In this document: positions 7,901 through 12,665 of the stretch, piece by piece | Layout of the letters: each line of letters starts with the position of its first letter | Position numbering within the stretch: position 1 is the stretch's first letter | Assembly (NCBI GenBank): GCA_027600665.1 | Contig: JADGJL010000868.1 | Span: 1-12,665 of the forward strand | DNA length: 12,665 nucleotides | From: Irineochytrium annulatum | Lineage: Eukaryota; Chytridiomycota; Chytridiomycetes; Chytridiales; Chytridiaceae | Direction of reading: 5' to 3' | The notes under the pieces: model-generated | Told to the model about the DNA's origin: nothing | Databases searched by the model: none | What the model saw: the letters and a program-made list of their open reading frames with translations, nothing else | Position numbers and translations under genes: made by a program

Positions 7901-9841
7901 CGGAGACGGACGGGGTCTGCGTGGCCGCCTCCGTCTCGGTACACGTGTCCGTGGATGTCGTCGTGGCCGACATGTTCACCTCAGACTCGGAAGGGGTACT
8001 CGTCGGCGCGTAGGTGATAACGGTCGTGGTGGTCTCCGTGGCAGTCACGTCAACGCCGGAAACAGACGGAGTAGCTAAAAACGAGTGATATCAGCGTCAG
8101 GATCGCTTGCAAATTAACGGAAAAAAGCTCAAAATCACCAGTCTCGGTCTCTGTGCATTCGTCGGAAGAAGTTGGGGTGGCCGTCACTTCCGTCGCCGTA
8201 ATTTCCGGGGATTCAGTGGAAGTGGTCGTAGGAGCGTAAGTTACCACGGACGTCGTAGTTGATTCCGTCTCCGTAGCGGACTCGACAACACCCGAGACGG
8301 AAGGGGTCTGAGTCTCGGTCTCAGTGCAGGTGTCCGTCGAAGTAGATTCCGTGGTAGTGGTCGTCGTCGAGGTCGAGGTGGGAACATAGGTGAAAACCGT
8401 CGAAGTCGTCGATTCCGTCCCAGTGATGTCAACACCCGACACGGAGGGCGTCTCCGAAGGCGTGTAGATGTAGCTCGTGGTGGTTGTCGCGACGTAAGTT
8501 GGGGCGGCCGAGGTTGTTGATGTCTCAGTTTCTGTTGCGGACTCGACTACGCCCGAAACCGATGGCGTTTGGCTCTCGGTGCAGTCGTCCGTTGAGGTTG
8601 AGGTGGGTGTCTCGGTCGCCGTCGTGTAAGTCGGGAAGCTTACGATTGTAAACGTCGGCACCTCGGTAGTCGACTCAGTGGCAGATTCGACAACGCCGGA
8701 AACGGAAGGCGTCTGGGTTTCAGTGCAGGTGTCAGTAGAAGTGGGCACGGGCTCGGTCGTCGTCGTTGTGGTCGGCACGTAGGTGTGCGCCATTGAGGTC
8801 GTCGTCTCTGTCTCGGTGCCCGTCTCCTGCACGCCAGAAACGGACGGGGTCTGCGTGGATGGCGTGTAAATCACCGTCGTCTCGGTGGTCGAGGTTGCCT
8901 CGGTTCTGCTAAGGTTGCCGCCGTCGCCGGACGGGCTGGGGCTGTAGGTTGAAGCGACCTCGGTAGTAGTGGTTGCGCTCTCAACAACACCCGAAACGCT
9001 AGGAGTAGTCTGAGTCTCCGTGCATTCATCCGTCGAGGTAGGGGTCTCCGTCGAGGTAGGAGTAGCGGTGGTCGTCTCCGTCGAGGTAGGGATGTCAGAA
9101 GTCGTTGACTCGGTAGCTGACTCGACAACGCCCGAGACGGAAGGCGTCTGCGTGGCGGTCTCGGTCTCGGTGCAGGTATCCGTGGACGTCGGCGTGGCGG
9201 ACATGTTGACCTCAGATTCGGACGGCGTGGTAGAAGGCGCATAGGTGACTTTACTCGTCGTCGAGTCAGAGGCGGTCACATCGACACCGGAAACGGACGG
9301 CGCCGGAACTATGACAAAAAGGAAAGAGCTTTTAGTGTCCGTTTTCCTTGTCGCTGACGGAATGAAAACTCGTTAGAACGACTTCTCTCACCTGAAGATA
9401 CAGTTGTGTACACGGGACTGGTGACTGTTGACGTAGCAAGCAAGCTGGTCACGAATGGGGGGGTGGTGAATACGAAGGGCGGGATAACATCTGTTTGCCA
9501 AATAAATCAGTTTTTGATGCTAGGGTTCGCGGGGTTAAGTGAAGCATACCGGAGGTGGACGTTGGCGCTGCCAGCAGCGTCGTTGAGTTGATGGCGTACG
9601 CTGTGAGAGTATGGAAGGTCAGGTCAGTCAGGTATTTCCAACGGTGCCGGAAGCAATCGGCGGACGAACCTGAATTTGTGGTCGTTGGCACCACCACCGT
9701 GTCAGTCACGGTCACTGTCGGACCCGCCACTTCCTGCCGCGCGCGGAAGGGGTTGATCAGGATTCTATTGAAAGGGAAGGCCACGGTTGAGGTAGCCGCG
9801 GTGACGGCCAGCAAGGCCGCCATAAGAGGTTGGGACATCAT
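4923..9841 (-). CDS. secreted mucin-like repeat protein with unassigned C-terminal domain, seven exons, 1503 aa
   Basis: Exons, minus strand: 9841-9670, 9600-9550, 9490-9392, 9308-8139, 8074-6509, 6444-5464, 5395-4923. All six introns (69, 59, 83, 64, 64 and 68 nt) are GT-AG and phase 1, and the exons total 4512 nt with one terminal stop. Residues 1-21 form a signal peptide (hydrophobic LMAALLAVTAAT, likely cut after STVA). Residues about 40-107 are a Thr/Val/Pro-rich leader. Residues 108-1347 hold 25 PSVSGV motifs separated by Thr/Ser/Glu-rich stretches. Most modules end in a TDxCTET-type motif with one Cys (18 in all), and NLS and NMS sequons recur. Residues about 1376-1503 are a compositionally normal, probably folded domain with Cys1386 and Cys1500. 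No transmembrane helix or GPI signal is visible. The start (MM, A at -3) gives the signal peptide immediately. The likely role is extracellular or cell-wall adhesion or a protective coat, inferred from architecture only. The family is not recognised. Confidence 0.85.
5811..6444 (-). repeat. direct repeat, copy 1 of a 1630-bp-offset duplication
   Basis: This stretch aligns without gaps to 7441-8074 at a constant offset of 1630 bp. Positions 6018-6271 are identical to 7648-7901 over 254 bp. Similarity falls off on both sides, and by 6361-6444 many third positions differ. The right end of both copies is an exon start after a 64-nt intron. Confidence 0.9.
7441..8074 (-). repeat. direct repeat, copy 2 of a 1630-bp-offset duplication
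   Basis: Partner of 5811-6444 (see that entry). The adjacent introns (8138-8075 and 6508-6445) sit at the same offset and have the same length, yet their sequences are largely unlike each other. A third, more diverged relative of this block lies in exon 4 around 8760-9300. Confidence 0.9.
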
Positions 9842-10275
9842 GTTGGTGGGTGTTGAGATGCGGTAAATACGGTTGGAGGTGAAGGCTGTAGGGTGGTTGC
9901 AGTGCAAGGGAGAGTGATTTCTGCATCGTGGTAAAGGGAACAGTTAACACGCGTCCGCGGGGGTAAGTGGTCAGATGTCGGAGCTTGAAGACACTCCCGA
10001 GCCACCGTCTCCCAACTCCCCAGTGCCTCCGCACAGGCACCAGAGAAGAGCACACTTCTCGCGACGGCCATCCAGGCAGACGATCACCACGCGGGCGGCC
10101 TTCTGAAGGCACACCCCTTCCCCCACCCCAGCCGTCTGCTCCGCCGTAAGGCACCCCCCCGCGAAGCGATCACCGCCACCAACTCACCTTGCAGTCTGTA
10201 GGATGAGCTTCCCGCTTGTATCTCAGCACCGATCAGGCTGATGCGAGGAAATCCCGTCTACTGTAAGTCTATCCC

Positions 10276-10303
10276 GGGTCTATAGGGTCGGGGGGTGTGG
10301 GAG
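10276..10303 (+). other. G-rich tract, candidate G-quadruplex
   Basis: Four runs of three or more G occur within 28 bases (10276-10278, 10285-10287, a run of six at about 10290-10295, and one near 10299-10301), with loops of 2-6 nt. This fits the usual intramolecular G-quadruplex pattern. It lies about 435 nt upstream of the mucin-like start codon. Confidence 0.45.
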
Positions 10304-10411
10304 GATCCTCTCTAAGCTCAACAGTCTGATCAAGCGAGTCTCTCTACGTCTAGGTGTGGGAACAAATAAATAGTTAAGCTGGCGTGCGTGCCGTCGATGC
10401 TCTATGAGGCA

Positions 10412-10438
10412 GGGGGGCGGGTGGTGGACGGGGTGGGG
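10412..10438 (+). other. second G-rich tract, candidate G-quadruplex
   Basis: G runs at 10412-10417, 10419-10421, 10430-10433 and 10435-10438 with loops of 1, 8 and 1 nt. It is on the same strand as the tract at 10276, about 570 nt upstream of the mucin-like ATG. Confidence 0.45.
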
Positions 10439-11286
10439 AAGGTGGAGAGAAAAGCGACGAGGAGAAAAGGAGCAGCTCCGCGCGAATTTGAGCGGGGGCA
10501 GAGCGTTGCGAAAAGGAGAGTCGTCTTCCGCCGTGTCTCTGCTGCCGATGTAGGAGTTTGAAATGTCAGCTCGCTTGTGCGCCCGATGTCTCATCGCTCC
10601 TCGCCCAACGTGAATTTTCCCATTGGCCACGTCGCTTTCTCGGCTTCCAGAAATTCGAGATTTCGCAGATGCTGCGGATGTCGACGCCTGCGTGTACCCG
10701 TGTAGCGGAGTTGAAATTGTTATGGGCCGCCCTCGTGGGCTGCCAGCCGCCTTCCTTCCGTTGTGCGACATTTGCCATGGACCGGAGGCCAGGATAAGTA
10801 CCGGCATCTTGCGGGGACGATCAACAACGATGGAGATCCCCCTCTCAACTGGAACTTTGGTAACGAAGGGATTTTGTCTCCTGTTTTTACCCAGACAAAT
10901 GCCGTCTCGTCCGGCAGACAACTTCACAAGATTATTAACAGCTGTCCAAATTTCACATCCAACTCAATATGTAAGAAAAAACGGAGAAACATCTCTCCAT
11001 AGCCCTCCGACGAGCATTGATGATCGTGCTCAGAATCTGCAAAAGGAGCGAGAGATATGGCAGGCTGAAGAGTCGACCATGCTGCGGCAAGGTTTCCTGT
11101 TACCTCGGCTTTGGATCATTGCTGTGTTAGCACATGAAAATCTCGGAAAGAACAGTCTCTTCCCCGGTCGCTGCGCTAAACTTTTATGAGCTGACGACAT
11201 TTCATCCTGCACCAAAAAAATCTTCAAAAGATATGTATTCCGCACGCGTGTACACAACCAGGTGTGCAAACGCATCCAGTTCGCCT

Positions 11287-11587
11287 TCATCGACTTTCTT
11301 TAAATGGAAAGGCCGCCTTATAACCGTTGCGTCCGAGATAGACGTGTGGCTGTGGCTCAATACGAAATGCCTCCCCCGCCTTCTGACGTCTGCTCCTCCG
11401 CAACAATGAAAACTTCAGTTGGAAAATCAACCTACCCTTTGTCCAGCAACATCCTCGCAAGTGATTTAACACGAGTGATTGCCCGGTTGATGCGAGACCG
11501 ATCGCCGCCCTTCAGATGGAATTTGGCTGGCCAGGCTTCTAGAAAAGAGTTTATAGCAGCAAATACAATCAAGCTCTCTTGCGTCAT
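11287..11587 (-). CDS. possible small two-exon gene, 84 aa, function unknown
   Basis: Exon 1 runs from ATG 11587 to 11436. A 46-nt intron (11435-11390) has donor GTAGGT and acceptor GAGCAG. Exon 2 runs 11389-11287 and ends in TGA. The phases match exactly (2 + 1) and the joined frame is 85 codons including the stop. The product is protein-like: hydrophobic SLIVFAAINSFLEAW, then a basic helix-like GGDRSRINRAITRVKSLA, then RIEPQPHVYLGRNGYKAAF. The ATG has A at -3. The frame is open upstream without an ATG, and a TTGTTTCAG acceptor lies near 11628, so a 5' exon is possible. It would be divergent from the PDCD2-like gene, with 110 nt between start codons. A plus-strand frame (11304-11750) covers the same DNA but runs through the PDCD2 start in the wrong frame. 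I do not recognise the family. Confidence 0.4.
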
Positions 11588-11697
11588 AGTTTCCAAGCGT
11601 CTGTCGCTCACATCATATTGGGAGCTTCTGAAACAATTCCAGCCTTTTATGCACAAGCCTTCAGCGGCTTGTAAGGGTAACTCCCATTTTTTTCATC
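11588..11697. promoter_or_regulatory. short upstream region of the PDCD2-like gene, possibly bidirectional
   Basis: Only 110 nt separate the PDCD2-like ATG from the ATG of the possible small gene on the other strand. It contains a pyrimidine run (ctcccatttttttcatc) directly before the PDCD2 start and no clear TATA box. It is a shared promoter only if the small gene is real. Confidence 0.35.
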
Positions 11698-12665
11698 ATG
11701 CCAGCGGAACCCCTCATCCACCTGGGCTTCCTCGAGCCGGCCGACGATGATTCCCTCAACGCATTCGACTACAAGGACCTCGATTTTGACTCGGACAACA
11801 TTCCACATAAGGTACTCTTTTTTTCTTTAGTCTGACTTAAGTTTTGTAGGCTTGTGTATCTTATGACTTATATATTTCATCCTTTTCAAAAAAAAGATTG
11901 GCGGCAAACCCCTCTTCCTCAATCAATCCCATCCCCTCCCCTCCACACTCGCACTCTGCCCGCAATGCCAAACGCCGATGCCTCTGCTCCTCCAGCTGTT
12001 CACGCCAGAGAATCATCCGCCTGAGGCCCACCTGCGCCTCGTCCACGTCTTCGCATGCAAGAACGGGGGTTGCCATCGATCCGCACTCCCGAGTGGGGCG
12101 GTCGCCGTGTTCCGGTCTCAGATGCCGGAGGTGAATGGGCACTGGGACTTCTTGCGCCCGGACGCCGCACCACGCGGGGCTGCTGCGGGGAAGAGGGAGG
12201 ATGCGGTGACACCACGATGCTGCGCCGTGTGTGGGCTCGGCGCGTCGAAGGAGTGTGGGAAATGCAGGGGCGTCGCGTACTGCTCCAGGGAGCATCAGGA
12301 GATCGACTGGCGGGCCGGGAAGCACATGTCGCTCTGCAGCGGCGCTTTGAACGCTGCTGCGGATGACAACGCCGCGATGGAACTTGGTCGGAAAGCTGCC
12401 GCAAAGGCGGTGCTGTTTCCCGAATGCGAGGTCGTGACGGAGGTTGAGCCTGACGCTAAGCGGCAGGACGTGGATGTGGAGGGCGTGACGAAGCTGGCCG
12501 GGGCCGCGACGCTGGATGATGACACTGGATCGACGGCGGGGGACGATGCGGCGTTCGAGGAGACAAGCGTTGGCGTCGATCGGCGGTTTCTGGAGTTTCA
12601 GACGAGGGTTGAGAGAGAGCCGGAGCAGGTTGTGAGAATTGGTAGGTTTGGGGGTTTTGAGGAGG
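11698..12665 (+). CDS. PDCD2: PDCD2/TSR4-like protein with MYND zinc finger, 3' end cut by the window edge
   Basis: Exon 1 is 11698-11811 (38 codons), the intron is 11812-11896 (85 nt, GTACTC...AAAAAAAAG), and exon 2 starts at 11897. Family knowledge: PDCD2 and yeast Tsr4 are dedicated chaperones of 40S ribosomal protein uS5 (Rps2). Seen: the start leads into LIHLGFLEP, the typical PDCD2 beginning. IGGKPLFL follows directly after the intron. CPQC (59/62) and Cys92/Cys97 (FACKNGGC) form the N-terminal zinc-binding part. A MYND finger follows with C147, C150, C158, C161, C167, H171, H181 and C185. An acidic linker leads to FLEFQTRVEREPEQVVR (269-285), which opens the conserved C-terminal domain. 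A GTAGGT at 12642 is a likely donor right after this motif, so the last 24 bases may be intron. The rest of the C-terminal domain lies outside the window. Yeast Tsr4 lacks MYND, so this copy resembles the animal-type architecture. Confidence 0.93.

Larger units (their letters stand above)
5464..9308 (-). repeat. coding tandem-repeat array, PSVSGV / TDxCTET modules
   Basis: Three large exons encode the array: 8 PSVSGV copies in exon 4 (9308-8139), 10 in exon 5 (8074-6509) and 7 in exon 6 (6444-5464). Modules follow a shared order. An exon opens at PSVSGV followed by D or E and V, then TYAPS/T, then SESEVNMSA, then TDTCTETE, then VVESATE. Later comes SPSPSGDGGNLSR (four copies overall), then IYTPSTQTPSVSGVQETG. 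This order repeats in all three exons, so the exons themselves are degenerate super-repeats. The DNA is GC-rich with many gtcgt-type triplets. Confidence 0.9.
9842..11286. other. intergenic: upstream region of the mucin-like gene
   Basis: No gene is supported. The 80 nt before the mucin-like ATG are pyrimidine- and CCA-rich on the minus strand, a common look for fungal 5' UTRs. A CCAAT pentamer on the minus strand (10626-10622) and an AT-rich patch (aaataaatag, 10364-10373) are possible promoter elements, but both are far from the ATG. Overlapping open frames of up to 215 codons (10280-10927 minus, 10623-11189 plus) have no recognisable motif and contradict each other. Confidence 0.4.

Noticed and set aside
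5464..9308. Repeats considered as a CRISPR array or satellite
   Set aside because: Units are coding, in frame, variable in length and embedded in a spliced eukaryotic gene. There are no short identical repeats with unique equal spacers.
10280..10927. 215-codon minus-strand frame
   Set aside because: Basic, Arg/Pro/Ser-rich, no recognisable motif, and overlapped by equally long plus-strand frames. I could not support it as a gene.
10623..11189. 188-codon plus-strand frame
   Set aside because: No domain, irregular composition, conflicts with other frames; likely chance opening in a GC-rich region.
11304..11750. 148-codon plus-strand frame overlapping the PDCD2 start
   Set aside because: It enters the PDCD2 exon in a different frame and has no motif; PDCD2 homology fixes the true frame from 11698.
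1..12665. tRNA or rRNA genes and transposon ends
   Set aside because: I saw no GGTTCRANNCC-type B box with a cloverleaf, no rRNA core sequence, and no terminal inverted repeats or transposase motifs.

Overview
The window looks like chromosomal DNA of a fungus. Genes are split by short introns (44-85 nt, nearly all GT-AG, often with CTRAY-like branch sequences), start codons have A or G at -3, intergenic spaces run from about 0.1 to 1.4 kb, and two conserved proteins (an Opi1 regulator and a MYND-type PDCD2) are eukaryotic families. A basidiomycete is my best guess from the intron lengths, but a chytrid cannot be excluded. Nothing looks bacterial, viral or transposon-derived.

Layout from left to right. 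1-339 holds what may be the N-terminal part of a proline-rich protein read leftward off the edge (weak call), preceded by a possible upstream ORF. 1017-3502 (minus) is a four-exon Opi1-family transcriptional regulator of 767 aa, with one GC-AG intron and one 75-nt intron that is open in frame. 3503-4922 is non-coding: Opi1 promoter and 5' UTR plus the 3' side of the next gene. 4923-9841 (minus) is the centrepiece: a seven-exon gene for a 1503-aa secreted, Thr/Ser/Glu-rich, mucin-like repeat protein. It has a signal peptide, 25 copies of PSVSGV, regularly spaced single cysteines in a TDxCTET-type motif, and a distinct C-terminal domain of about 130 aa. All six of its introns are phase 1, and its three big repeat exons are copies of a shared super-repeat. 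One pair is offset by exactly 1630 bp and includes 254 bp of perfect identity. 9842-11286 is a long upstream region with G-rich tracts and no convincing gene. 11287-11587 (minus) may be a small two-exon gene of 84 aa. 11698 to the right edge (plus) is the 5' part of a PDCD2/TSR4-like ribosome-assembly factor.

The genes do not form one pathway. Opi1 proteins tune phospholipid biosynthesis genes, PDCD2/Tsr4 proteins chaperone ribosomal protein uS5, and the repeat protein is probably a cell-surface or extracellular adhesin-like component. The most novel item is the repeat protein: its cysteine-punctuated mucin array, its unassigned C-terminal domain, and the evidence of recent copying between exons.
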